A program made the translations under genes and the position numbers. Source: Gnetum montanum (Eukaryota > Streptophyta > Gnetopsida > Gnetales > Gnetaceae). From it: a stretch of 20,003 bases of DNA. The DNA lies in the NCBI GenBank assembly GCA_015680685.1, contig MNCI01008727.1:288911-308913 (forward strand), read 5' to 3'. The notes under the pieces were generated by a model. The model was given only the letters and a program-made list of their open reading frames with translations. It did not search any database and was not told the DNA's origin. This document shows, one piece after another, positions 1-10,090 of the stretch (positions are counted from its first letter, which is position 1; each line of letters opens with the position of its first letter).

Positions 1-85
1 AGAGAATGCTTGGCAACCGCATCTAGCTTTGCTGTCGCGTGTTGGATAAGAAGGGTTTTCTTTTCTATTTTGAAGAACAAAGCGC

Positions 86-199
86 TTAGCATTTTGATTG
101 CCGGAGAGTTTTCTGTTTTGCCCTCAAAACTGATTTAGGGCTTCCTGCGTTTTTTCCTTGTTTGTCTTCTTGTGTTTTTTTTCTGTTTGCCTCCGCCAT
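86..199 (-). CDS. possible short N-terminal exon, unknown product
   Basis: A minus-strand frame starts with an ATG at 199 (MAEANRKKTQ...) and runs 37 codons to a TAA at 86-88. The peptide is very basic and Lys/Gln rich (KKTQEDKQGKN, RAKQKTLRQSK). It lies in the only CpG-rich part of the window, which is why I mention it. No strong splice donor is visible before the stop: TCA|GTTTTG at about codon 24 is weak. The frame also extends upstream to a second Met near 310 through a Phe-rich run that looks non-coding. It may be chance or a short upstream ORF. No family is recognised. Confidence 0.15.
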   Translation of the reverse strand: MAEANRKKTQEDKQGKNAGSPKSVLRAKQKTLRQSKC

Positions 200-357
200 T
201 GTCACTGATTGCCGAATTATGGGCCAATGTTTTATGGATCTTCGTCTGGCGGATCCGCAGCCTGCATCATGAAAACGAAAGAAAAAAAAATGCCACGGCT
301 TGCAAAACAAATCGGGGTTTTAACAAGGCATAACCCCTTTCCTCGCGTATTTCGCAA

Positions 358-523
358 ATGAGGGTTCCAAAATTTGTTTTTGAAGTAATATCCCTGCGTT
401 TAGTGAAGATGTCCATCTGCGCCAGGGTGAACATCGCGGTGAGTGGTGTTGCGCATTTTCCTACAATGCAGTCTCCTCTACTTTCACTGTTTTCCTTATC
501 TCTATTGTTTTTCTCTTCAGCAG
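358..523 (+). other. candidate 5' exon end plus an 82-nt intron
   Basis: An ATG at 358 opens a 27-codon frame ending at a strong donor-like site, GCG|GTGAGT, at 439. It is followed by a pyrimidine-rich stretch ending TTTTTCTCTTCAG at 520, with a second AG at 523. That gives an 82-85 nt intron of typical plant form. Joining either acceptor brings a TAG into the frame within two codons, so the exons may be untranslated leader rather than coding. It shares the CpG-rich segment. RNA evidence would be needed to confirm it. Confidence 0.3.
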
Positions 524-560
524 GTATAGTATACGGTGGATGTTGATTTGCCTTTCTTCT

Positions 561-1200
561 ACATAATCTTCAAAATGACGAAGGCGTTGCTGGTTTTGTT
601 ACATTTTTTATTTTGTCTTGCAAGGAGTTTCAAATATTATCTTAAGGATATATCTAGGTTTTGACAACCGGGATCTGCAACTTAATGATTTCACATGAAT
701 AACATACTTCCTTCTTGCCATAGTACTAATTTCTGATTTTAATAAAGAGATAATTTGGCACCTTTATCTTATATTCAGAAGGCTTCAACATCAAATTCTT
801 CATCAGTGAATTACTTCCCTAAAAACACCCAACCTTCAACACTAAAGCTGAAATTTACTTGCCCACACATAAGTGTACATTCTTCCAATACAATATTTCA
901 ACTGTTCCATGGAATGGCCAAATGTGCCAACACATACGTACTGTGAAAGAATTGGGGGACACTTCTTCCATGGTTCCAAGATGGTTTAGGAGCACATTGA
1001 CTAGGTTTCTAGGTCCCTAGAGCTATAGGTCATGATTCTAAAAGTTTCTAGTTAATTTTAGCCATGTTTGGACGTCATTCAAGGCATCTAATGTCTTCCC
1101 TCCTATTTCCACACTTAGGCAGTTACTCAAATGTGTAAGATTAGGTGTAATAGGTTTTGGAGGTTAAGATATGATCAAATAACAAAATTATAAAGGCTCT
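561..1200. other. no gene seen; ordinary AT-rich intergenic sequence
   Basis: Short frames only, with stops in all six frames and no splice-consistent series, RNA gene or clear repeat. CpG content falls sharply from about 600 onward, marking the passage from the low-repeat left edge into decayed repetitive DNA. Confidence 0.6.
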
Positions 1201-3290
1201 GAGGTCCTACACTTCTCTAGCATAAATATTTAGCTTCTAGGATTGTCATCTTGCCACCAAAAGTGAAAAAGTTTCTTTCTCCCCCTCATCCCACACTACC
1301 TAGCATGGAGGGGATCCTTTCTATCAAGGATGAGATAGGAATTTCAAATCTACACCAATATACGTTACAATTGACTATGCATGTAAGCTTCCAGAGTTGC
1401 TAAGGCCAAGGGTCATGTCAAAATTTGGGAACTTTGAGTACTTCTAAATGTTTTTCTAGGCTTCCCCCACCCCCTACCTTTCTCCATGCTAGGGCTAGAA
1501 AGCTTAGTGTTGAAGACTAGGGGAACCACTTGTTGGCTAGTTCACATCAGGTTTCTAAGGTTTGAAGGCTCTAGTAGCTACTAATAGGGTTCTAGAGTGC
1601 ATACAAGGTTATCCGATGTCATTCTGAGGTATTTATGAGCTTTAAATGAGTCCCCCTTTTACTTTCCATCATAGATAGTGTGGAAGAGAGGATGCTCAAT
1701 GTGAAAGAATCATAAATATCATATCTTGACTAGTTTTGGCCTCAATCAACCATGCTTGTGTGCTCCCAAGGTTGCCAAGGTCAAGTACTAGGGTTTTGGA
1801 TTAAAATCAGTTAGTTTGAAGGTTTGCTAGATGGTTTTTGGGCTTCCCTCCTTTTTTCCATGCTAGGGATGGTATCCTCAGCATGGAAAATTAGAGGGAT
1901 AGTTTTTTGTCTATTTGTAGTAAATTTTACAAGGTTCAAGGGCCCTAGGAGGTGTGAAACTAATCTTAGGATTCATGTAAAGCTACATGCTATTTGCTTG
2001 AGGTTTCTAGAGCCCATTTTAGAGTCCCCCCAAAGTTTCTCCCTTTCTTTCATGCTGGTCAACATGGAAGAGGAAGCCCTCAACATGGAGAAACTAGAGG
2101 ACTCTAATGTTTATGTTTTTCTTTTATTTTTGGCTATGGATGTAGGCTTTTAGGGTTGCTAGTATCTACTGCTAATACCTAATGTCAAAATTTGTTTATT
2201 TCAAGGGTTTTGGTTATTTCTGATGCCTAATGTCAATGTGGAGGAACTAAGGGCTTTGATTTTTTCTAATTTTTGCTAGTTTTGGCTATGCATGAGTGAC
2301 TATAGGGTTGCTAGTATTCATTATCAATGTCTAAGGTTAAATCCGGTCATTTTGAAGGTCATGAGAGGGTTTTTAGGCTCCCCCTTTTCATCCATGATAA
2401 GCATGGAAGCCTCGGCATGGATAGGATCCCTCCTAGCATGGCGAATCAAGAGGAATCATGTTTGATCATTTTAGGTGATGTTTAGAAGTCTGGAGGCTTC
2501 CAAAAGGATTGGGTTATTTCCAGAAGTCAAATTACATGCAAAATTTCATAGTTTTGGCTTCTCCCCCATACATGATAGGGCTAGGATGCTCAACATGGAA
2601 GAGATATCCCCCGACCAAGAAATATAGATCTAGGACAAATTGATAGGCAATTGACCATGCATGTAAGCCTTCAAGATTGCTGGTGTCGATGGTCAATGTT
2701 TGCTATCAAGATCGATCATTTTGGAGGCCCCTAAATGCCTCATGCAAGTTCTCCAATTTCTTCCATGTTGGGCTTGGTAACCCTAGTGTGGATGAGAGGG
2801 GGACGGTAGTTTCATGCCATTTTCAAGTTCTTTGGAAGCTCTAGAGGGTTTTGAGAAGGTCTAAGGGTCACTAGGCTTTAAGAAATGATTACTAGGTAGT
2901 TAATTTAGGTCATTTTTGGCTTCCTCCATATCCCAAGGTTTCAACTAGTTTCAACTAGTTTTGGTGATGTTCTGGGAATACTAGGGGTGCTTAGAGAGGT
3001 TTTAGGTCATGTGGGCCTACTTCAATGGTCAAACTTGGGCTAGATGGGTGTTGGGGGTTAAGAATGGGTGTTATCTCCCTTCTTCCATGCTAGGCACTAT
3101 TTCCTTAGTGTGGCAACTCAAATAGTCTAGATTTGTTGATGTCCAATGCAATTTTAGAAGCCCACATTTAAAAATGTAGGTTGTTTCTACTAAAAATGGT
3201 AAAATAGTTATATTATAATGGTTTTACAAAATGGGAATCATGTATCCATGCTGCGTATGATATCCCTAGCATGGATGCATGGGAATTAAG
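1200..3290. repeat. diverged tandem array, ~160-190 bp units with an internal hairpin motif
   Basis: A motif of the form TTCCATGCTAGG - short loop - CCTCAGCATGGA recurs with its left arm near 1482, 1664, 1857, 2047, 2390, 2568, 2760, 3082 and 3244. Fainter copies lie near 2225 and 2925, giving spacings of about 160-190 bases. A pyrimidine lead-in (GGCTTCCCCC...) usually precedes it. A second shared block (CTATGCATGTAAGC...GTTGCTAG) recurs near 1376, 1746, 2137, 2286 and 2653. The two arms are complementary in the better copies (1857-1888, 2390-2422, 3244-3276). No protein frame runs through the array. It reads as an old satellite-like or tandemly expanded sequence; the original unit and its source are unknown. 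Confidence 0.6.
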
Positions 3291-3726
3291 GTTTGAAAAT
3301 TGTTCTAAGTGTCAAAAAATGCTCAAAATTTAGCATTGATGCAATTTTAGGTAAGAGTGAGGATGTTTGATGGGGCCCATAGCTCAAAAATTTAAAATTT
3401 TGAATTTTCAACTTAACTCCCACCAATATCAACTTGAAAGAGAATTTTCCCCCTTTGCACTTTAGTATACTTGGAGTTATGATGTTTAAAATGGCCATCT
3501 AGGATTTAGAGATGGACGTTTAGGTTTTGCTTGAATTTTTAATGCCAAATTACACAATTTTTCGATTAAAATCATCATTCGACACCAATAGTGCATTGAA
3601 GGAGATATTTGGTAGATATTTTTGTTGGAAAGACATCTTCAATGTGGAAGCACCCATTTCTCCCAACACACAATATAGAACTCTCATCCTTCTTAATTTC
3701 TAACTATTCTTAATGTTGAGATTGCA
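3291..3726. other. AT-rich spacer upstream of the dead eight-exon gene
   Basis: No supported gene. The stretch lies between the hairpin array and the presumed start codon of the multi-exon pseudogene, so its right part may be that gene's former promoter and 5' leader. I see no convincing TATA box at a suitable distance. The minus-strand open frame here (3286-3498) is Ile/Lys/Leu/Phe-rich AT-driven sequence with no domain signal. Confidence 0.4.
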
Positions 3727-4407
3727 ATGGCACCAAAACAACCTAGAGGGAAGAGCCAGAATCTTAGGATTTAGAAGTACATGAGCAAGAAAGGAAAATG
3801 TTAGGGCTACCTAGGCCCATCTTAATCGAAGCTTCATCTTCTACTACTTCAAGGTAGGTGGTTCTACCTATTTTTTCTTTCGTATCTAACTATTCTTCAT
3901 GTTTTTTCTTATGTTTTTCTTGCCATATTTGGGGCCATCTTTTTTACATCTACATTGATAGATGGGATAAATTAAAATTTTGATGAAATCCTACCTTTCA
4001 TTTTTCTTGTTTCTACATAGATCTATAGTCGTTTCATTGTTTTGGCTTTAGTGGATTCAATTTTTAAAATAAGGCTTGTTATTTTCATGTTTTTTCCCAA
4101 AATTTGGAGGTAGGATAATTTCTATCAAATCTAGGATTAAGGATTCATCAAAATTAAATTTTAAAAAAATCCTACCTGCTTATTTTGATGTGATTTCTAG
4201 TGGGTATAACTTATTTTAGTTGTTTTAGCTATTTTTTTATGGGTGTGATAAGTTCGGCTTTAGGAATTTTATCTTTTTACATAAAAAAAGCAAGCAATGT
4301 TGTGTATTTGTTTTTAGGAAAATGGCTACATATTTGTAGATCTTAATGTTATGGATTTGTAGTCCTTCATTTAAGCTTTCTGATGCTATGGTCACACTTG
4401 TTTGCAG

Positions 4408-4654
4408 ATGTGGTTGTAGCCATAGTGGAGACATTGTTACCTCAGACATCTAATTTGATTATTAGGTTCAGTATTGATAATCCACCTCTCAAGATAGTAG
4501 GCGGAAATGTAAACACGATCAGCCCCCGTTACCTCACAAAGATTTGGATGATGCCAGATTATAGTCAGTATAATGCTGACAATACTCTAATGGTGGCACA
4601 TAGAGCCCACACATTATTCCAGAACCTACCTAGCACCATGTATCATCTACAAAG
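4408..4654 (+). pseudogene. exon 2 of the dead gene, fully open
   Basis: Its 82 codons carry no stop and sit between a TTTGCAG acceptor and an AAAG|GTAAGC donor. The exon reads DVVVAIVETLLPQ near its start and FQNLPSTMYHLQR at its end. Being open at this length amid heavy decay makes it one of the best probes for finding intact relatives. No motif is recognised. It joins exon 1 as a split GAT codon and exon 3 as a split AGG codon. Confidence 0.6.
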
Positions 4655-6784
4655 GTAAGCATGGTTACTATGGCATTTTCATGTTTTCTTGGCTTTACTA
4701 GCTTAACCACCTTTCCTAATGTCATTGGTTTTATGAACCTCTTGTAGGTAAAAACTAAATGATCAAGGCTTGATAATTAATGATTAAACCTTTGCAATGG
4801 CTCAAACTACCCTAGATGAATACACCAAAGGCCCCCAAATCAAAACTATTGTGTACAAACAGTTAAGAGGGGACTTTGGTGAATGCACCATGAGATTCAA
4901 TCTTATCTACAAGAAGCACAATAATGAGGGGACAATACATAGGTGGTGGATAGGATCCAAGAGCTTGCTAGACTTGACCCTTTCTACTGGAACCTCCACT
5001 CAAACCACAACAAAGGACAAGAGGAAAGGTAAACAAAAGAGCTATTGATCATGAAAGTTCTAAGTGTTCTTATTTCTTAAGCTATTCATAAAACATGCCT
5101 ATTTTGATGCTAATGATTTGGTTTTTTCTTTGTAGCATCTTCCACCTTTGTTAGTGTCACCATACTACTTTCATGACTAATGAGGAGACCCTCATCCTAA
5201 AGTTTGGTGAGGTGACACCATCACAGGAGTGGCAGAGGAGACAGGAACTTAGATACATCCAAGCAAACATTGAGCATGCAAGTTTTCTTAGCTTATTCAT
5301 GGCACCTATTCCTTCCATCCCTACTATAGAGATGTTGAACATCATCACCTCCTTCAATGAGGTGGCTAGTCATTTAGCACCACCATTTGTGGAGATTAAC
5401 ATCAACATTGATGAGGGCTTTTTTTGCAACTTGTTTGGTGTCCCTATTGATAGGGAAAAGGTTCCTACCATAATAGTGAAGGAATCAAGCCATCATAAGG
5501 AAGTTTTGTAGTGTCTTGGTGCCAACATGGATCACATCCATAATTTCCATGGATAGATTCATGAATCCTAATGTAAAGGAATCATATCCTTTGTTCAAGT
5601 CTCATGTGTTTCCCAAACTATTATCGCAAAAGAAGATGATTAACATTATGTAAGGGTGGACCTTTAAGAAGGTATTGATGGATGACACTAGGTTTAACTA
5701 GGCCACTACTTTGGCAATTAGGCTTTAGGAGTATATCCTTAGACTCCATGCTAACACTTCTACAATAATTCACATGCATTTTTCATTCTTTAAATGTTAT
5801 TTAAAGAGGTTTGTGAAGTTTCTGATGGTGTGGAGGAATGGACAATGATTCCCTAAGACCTAAGCCAACTTTATAAGCCTTGGACAAAGCACATTTATCC
5901 AATAGTATAGACCTAGAATCCACTAGAGGGGATGGATGATTAGTTGTCCATCACCACTAACGATCTTAATGCTAGGTAGTGTGAGCCCCATGATAGCACA
6001 GATAATGAAGAGCCTCTCACATTTCTTGTAAGCATATTGGAGGCTAAATGATGACATAGGAAGGCCAAATGGGTATTCAAGGGAGGCCCATGGAGGAGGC
6101 ACTACTAGCATCAAATCAACCTACCCCAAAGAAGATTAAGTTCAAGTTTACAACATCATAGCAGGCAGTTACAAGTATGCTTTATCTATGTTATTTTGTT
6201 TTAAGGTTTATAGTTTATGGCTATGCTATGGTTTCATGTGTTAACTAGTTTTTTATGCACTATGATTACAGACAAGTGTCAGGTTATGGAAACCCAAGCT
6301 ACAACGAAGGAAGAACAAAGGTGTGCGGAGGAGGCACTCTTACAACTTAAGGTAGACACCAATGATTTAGATACCTTGTTTAGTGAGGTAGTTCTAGGTA
6401 CATCCTCTATCATCATTCTAGAGGAAGAGGAGGAGGAGCCAATTATGCCCATGACTCAATTTTTTTATTATATCCTATTGTTTGATTTTGGTTTTCATCC
6501 TAATCATTCAATGATTATTATGCTTGTAATAGTTCTCGAGCCACCAGTGCAAGCCATTGTCCCTAAATTTCATTCAAAACCATGGGTAGAGACCCTAGAC
6601 AAGGTGGAATTCATGTAGGGAATGACTAAGAACATCATCGGCTGATTGCAATAGGTTACACCCAATATAGGTAAGGACTTTGTTTAATATGCTTTGGTCA
6701 TTTGGCTATGTTATAGGTTATGCTTATGTCGTGACCATCTTAGGTTGTACATTTTGTTTATGATTGTATTTCATGCTTCTATAG

Positions 6785-7608
6785 TACCTTCTATGGAGTG
6801 GGATCCTAGCCGACACATGGAGATTGACTCCTTACCTAAGCCTCCCTCTGATGTATCTAGTGTACCCTTAAAGTTGTATGAGACTACTATTGATTTAACA
6901 ATGTTGTGTGTAAAAACATCATAGGAGCTAGAGAGGTTCAACGAATCCCTATGGAAGGAAGTTGTGGCCTTAAGGGAGAAGACTCAATGAAAAGATGACA
7001 TAATTAGGGATCTCTAGGACCATAAGGCCTTTGTAGAAGCCCAAGTGGCTAACTTAGGGAAATTGTGAACTAAGGAGATCACGTGGGCCTACTACTAGCA
7101 TACAATTTAGGATAAAGTGACAATCTTATGAAAGATGGTAGAATAATAGATGCAGATGAACCTCATATTCCAAAAGGTTGAGGATTAGAAGGATCACTAT
7201 GCCTAGGTCCTAGAGTGGGGTAAGAAACAAAAGGCTCATAACAATAGTACAATAGAAGATCAAGGGGCCCACCTTAAGTGGCTCAAGGAGGAATTAGTTG
7301 AATGGTGCAAGAGAGAGCTATTCATCTAAAGAATTCAGGTAGAGAGTGCTTGTCAACTCTTTGAGATTGCTTTCATGGTGGAGAAATATCCAACTTCTCA
7401 AATCACTACTATTACAGGTGAGACCTCTACAACCGCTACTACCTAGGAGCCACCTACTTGGATAGTTATAGATAGGACTAGCATTCTCTCTAGCATTGAT
7501 CTTGGGAATGTTGATTGGATCAACATGATGGAGGATCAGATCCTCCATTATTTGGAGGAAGACCTTCCACATCTATCCTAGGAAGTCATGGAATTGGATT
7601 CTCTGTAG
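6785..7608 (+). pseudogene. exon 7 of the dead gene, coiled-coil-like, stops only by substitution
   Basis: This 824-nt exon keeps one frame from end to end. It starts VPSMEWDPSRH (V split with exon 6) and continues through a charged heptad-like region (ELERFNESLWKEVVALREK and onward). An acidic segment follows (NMMEDQILHYLEEDLPHL), ending at a CTG TAG|GTTTGA donor. In-frame stops lie at 6922, 6988, 7015, 7066, 7096, 7108, 7129, 7144, 7147, 7186, 7204, 7327, 7444, 7579 and 7606. Ten are TAG, as expected if CAG (Gln) codons lost a methylated C; the TGA codons fit CGA (Arg). Three CAG codons survive. Confidence 0.65.
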
Positions 7609-7828
7609 GTTTGATGCATTTTATTTTTTATATCTTCAATTTTCGTTATAGTTTTTGCTACAGGTTGTTAATTGACTATATGTTGTTGTATTTCAGGCTT
7701 CAAGTGACATTGGCAATCCCAGCAGTGAGGGTGGAAATAATCCATCACTTCCTCCTTCAGATGCCTCTTAGCAACCTCCACCATCCTAGTCTTAGCATGT
7801 TGCCTATTATCTTTTTTTGTTGTTTTAA

Positions 7829-8094
7829 TTTTGATTCCCATTGTTGGCCAAGACTATGTTATGGATGGTTGTTATTATTTTTTGACATTTTTTCCACATA
7901 GTGTGGCCATGGATATGTATGTTATGGACACTTTAAATATAAATTCTTTTGTTTATTTCAAGACATATATTTCTTGTTCGTAAATGTTATAAATGACTAT
8001 ATTAAAATTTTTGGTTATAAAGTTAAATGGCTCATTGATGTGATAATAGGCTAAACACAAAAAGAAATATAATGTAATAAAAAAGATGTTTATA
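7829..8094. other. AT-rich 3' flank of the dead gene, no gene
   Basis: Short T-rich and A-rich runs follow the presumed stop of the eight-exon gene. The run TAAATATAAATTC near 7936 could be part of an old 3' UTR, but there is no clear AATAAA close to the stop. No coding, RNA or mobile-element signal was seen. Confidence 0.4.
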
Positions 8095-8292
8095 AGTTTT
8101 AGGCCATGGCAAGCATAGGTTATATGGTTTTACTAGTTTAAGGCCATGCAAGGCCTTGTTGTAGGATTATCATTGCCAGTTTAAGGCCATGGCAAGCCAT
8201 GTTGCTAGTTTAAAGTCTTAGTGGACTGTTACACCAGTTTAAGGCCATAGTGGGCCATTGTGCCAGTTTAAAGTCATAGTAGGCCATTGATG
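8095..8292 (+). repeat. minisatellite, 29-bp unit (CCAGTTTAAGGCCATAG...)
   Basis: The block AGTTTAAGGCCAT or AGTTTAAAGTCAT starts at 8095, 8135, 8178, 8207, 8236 and 8265. The last four copies are spaced exactly 29 bases; the first two intervals are 40 and 43. Units end in variants of GGCCATTGTGCC. Alternate copies look more alike (AAGGCCAT versus AAAGTCTT/AAAGTCAT), hinting at a 58-bp higher-order pair. It lies in the gap between the dead gene and the minus-strand gypsy remnant. Confidence 0.75.
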
Positions 8293-8489
8293 AAAAATAA
8301 ATGTATGTTTATAATGCTTTTAACATTAGTAAAATTAAAGAAAATCTAGAATAAGTAAAAATGCAAATGAAATTAGAAACTTAGGCTACATGTATAAAGA
8401 GAAAAACAAAGTGCATTAAAAATGTATAACAAATTAAGAAGGAGAGGTTAGGCTACATGGCTATTAGTGCATCTGGTTATAGGGTCATG
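8293..8489. other. A-rich spacer, no gene
   Basis: A-rich sequence follows the minisatellite. The phrase TTAGGCTACATG occurs twice (about 8381 and 8446), probably a local duplication. The minus-strand gypsy reading frame fades out at its right border. Confidence 0.4.
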
Positions 8490-9370
8490 GGATAAAAATA
8501 TTAAGGTGCACTTCACTTGTGTATATTTTTCCTAATCTTTGAAAGATTATGGAATGAGTAAGAACTACTTTACACAAGCTTATATTCACCATCACCTTTG
8601 TTAAAGATGCTAAAAGGGACTTCATCCCATAATGCATCTCGTTGCTTATCATTGTTGTTCTTTGGTTGTTGCTCTCCCTTGGGTTGTTACTCTCCCTTGG
8701 TTGTTGCTCCACTTTAGACCACTACTCTATGCCAACATTTTTTATAGCCAAGGGAACCACACTATCACCATGGATGATGATTTTAGCTTCCTCATAAGGA
8801 AGGTTAATTTCTTAATGGATGGATGAGGAAATAGCTCATAATTAAGCCAACTAGGATCTTTCTAGGATAAGGTTGAACCCTAGTGTCTCTTCCACCACCA
8901 AGAAACTAGCAGTTATGGGGAATTGCTCCCCTGCCACAAAGTCCAAGGAGATAGATCCCTTAATATAAACTCTTGATCTATTGAAAGATTTAAGAGCCAT
9001 AGTAGTTATAGGTTGTATTTTCTTAGTTAGGTCTAAGCATTCTACAATGGTTCATGAGATGATACTATTTGCAACTCCATCCTCAACATGCACCTAATGC
9101 ACTTAAATTATCCTACATGTATGGTTATGAATAGAAGGACCATATTTACTTTTCCATTTTAGTGATTAGCCTCAATTTCACTCTCACAAAATACTAGTGG
9201 TGTTGACTTCTCCTCCTTTGATGAGGAAGCAATCATCATTGCATAGATGGATTCTTTATTGGTGGGGATTTCCTCACTAATGGGGATGGAAGTTAAAATT
9301 TTGACTAGTGCCTCACGATGTGTGGTAGAAGTCATGATCAAGTCATACAAGCTTAGGGTTGTATTCTTCT
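8490..9370 (-). pseudogene. decayed Ty3/gypsy protease region and start of the following linker
   Basis: Read on the minus strand, 9350 to about 9140 shows THREALVKILTSIPI and STPLVFCESEIEAN, the lead-in to the aspartic protease in plant gypsy polyproteins. The protease continues with TIVECLDLTKK, VYIKGSISLDF, FLVVEETLGFNLIL and SIH-EINLPYEEAKIII down to about 8763. These match the usual order: strand, 'FLVV...YN.ILGRPWL', then 'S..H..IKFP'. The catalytic D-T/S-G triad near 9075 reads as E-D-G with stops nearby, so it looks dead. The frame then continues through MKSLLASLTK to about 8490 and stops. No reverse transcriptase follows, so the element is truncated here. Confidence 0.65.
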
Positions 9371-10090
9371 ACTTAAGAAATTGCCTGACCTGAACCATTG
9401 CACTAAGCAAGATTTTGTTGTTAGCCATGGGCTTGTATCCCTAGTTGTGCTTTACTTCCTCGATGTATCCCAAAATATGAACTTTTACTTTAGGGTTTTG
9501 TTGTTGGGACTCTTTCTCATTCTTCTCGTTATGAGTTTTAGTGGCCTCCTCTGGCTTATTAGTTGAAGTAAGCTGAGTAGAGGAGGTCATGGGTATAGTT
9601 GATATGGAAGGGAGCTTCAGTTAGCCCATTATCTTTCATGACTTCATTTTCTTGTTACCCTTTTTGCTCAACTTTTGCTTATGGTTCTTCCTTGAGATCT
9701 TTTGGTTATTAGTTGTTGGTTGTGAGGAAGAGGCAGTAGCATTGGCCATCACATGAGGTCATTGTGTAGTTGGTTGGGCTACAACCGGTTGGGTTGTTTT
9801 ACATTGGGATATCCTAATGAAAAGGGTTCCCTCAAAGGCACTCATGATGGTACTCTTATGAAAAAGAAGGATCTTGAACTATCAGAAGCTAAAGAAGTGC
9901 CTTCATTGTAAGGGGGTATTCAAATCACAAATGGTTCTGTTGAGCTTCTATGATCATCATTGATGTTGAATGCAAAAATAACATAAGGATTTTCATTAGC
10001 ATTTAATGGGTATTTATAGACCTACATTGACTAATTTTGTGGTCAAAATAGGTTAGAAGAATCTACGATTAATTCTCCTCTATCTATCAT
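9371..10090 (-). pseudogene. gag-protease linker of the same decayed gypsy element
   Basis: This stretch joins the gag zinc-knuckle relic on its right to the protease on its left, in the same minus-strand order. Readable pieces include NLFLPKN near 10040, a stretch near 9990-9900 and low-complexity Ser/Pro/Lys segments near 9800-9560. Several stops and probably at least one frameshift interrupt it. Linkers of this kind are poorly conserved, so the call rests mainly on position between two recognisable domains. Confidence 0.4.

Larger units (their letters stand above)
1..560. promoter_or_regulatory. CpG-rich low-repeat stretch, possible edge of a host gene
   Basis: By eye this stretch holds roughly two dozen CpG dinucleotides, whereas the next 1,200 bases hold about five. 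It also lacks the TAG-rich, repeat-like character of the rest of the window. In methylated plant genomes, CpG retention usually marks unmethylated promoters or first exons, so this is probably the end of a genic region that continues to the left. Two opposing short frames lie in it (minus 86-199 and plus 358-438), which could reflect a 5' UTR or a divergent promoter. I see no certain TATA box or recognisable protein. The CpG contrast is seen directly; the promoter call is inference. Confidence 0.45.
3727..7828 (+). pseudogene. decayed eight-exon gene of unrecognised family (~990 residues when intact)
   Basis: Eight exons can be followed: 3727-3853, 4408-4654, 4748-5028, 5136-6174, 6272-~6456, 6533-6670, 6785-7608 and 7697-7828. 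Introns are about 75-110 nt except the first (~550 nt), and nearly all keep GT/AG ends. Codon phases agree at the junctions, for example G|AT after exon 1, AG|G after exon 2, G|CA after exon 3, A|AC after exon 4, G|TA after exon 6 and phase 0 into the last exon. The protein would begin MAPKQPRGKSQ. It has a mixed globular middle (exons 2-4), a run of six Glu in exon 5, a charged coiled-coil-like stretch in exon 7 (about 6922-7380) and a Gln/Pro/Ser tail ending at TAA 7826-7828. Exon 7 alone has 15 in-frame stops (10 TAG, 3 TGA, 2 TAA) but no net indel. Exon 4 has at least two frameshifts, one near 5170 and one near 5520-5540. I know no matching family. It could be a host gene copy or a transposon-encoded gene. 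Confidence 0.7.

Noticed and set aside
1824-2153. 109-codon plus-strand open frame
   Set aside because: It runs straight through three units of the hairpin-bearing tandem array, with Phe/Leu/Met-rich composition and no domain. Repeat units elsewhere do not keep the frame.
6217-6618. 133-codon continuous plus-strand frame, the longest in the window
   Set aside because: It is not a separate gene. It spans exon 5 and exon 6 of the eight-exon pseudogene plus the short intron between them, which happens to lack stops.
3727-7828. Alternative genetic code (TAA/TAG read as Gln, as in some ciliates)
   Set aside because: TGA stops and frameshifts also interrupt the frames, and the retroelements show the same decay. 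The surrounding DNA has plant-type LTR elements and introns. Loss of methylated C explains the pattern without recoding.
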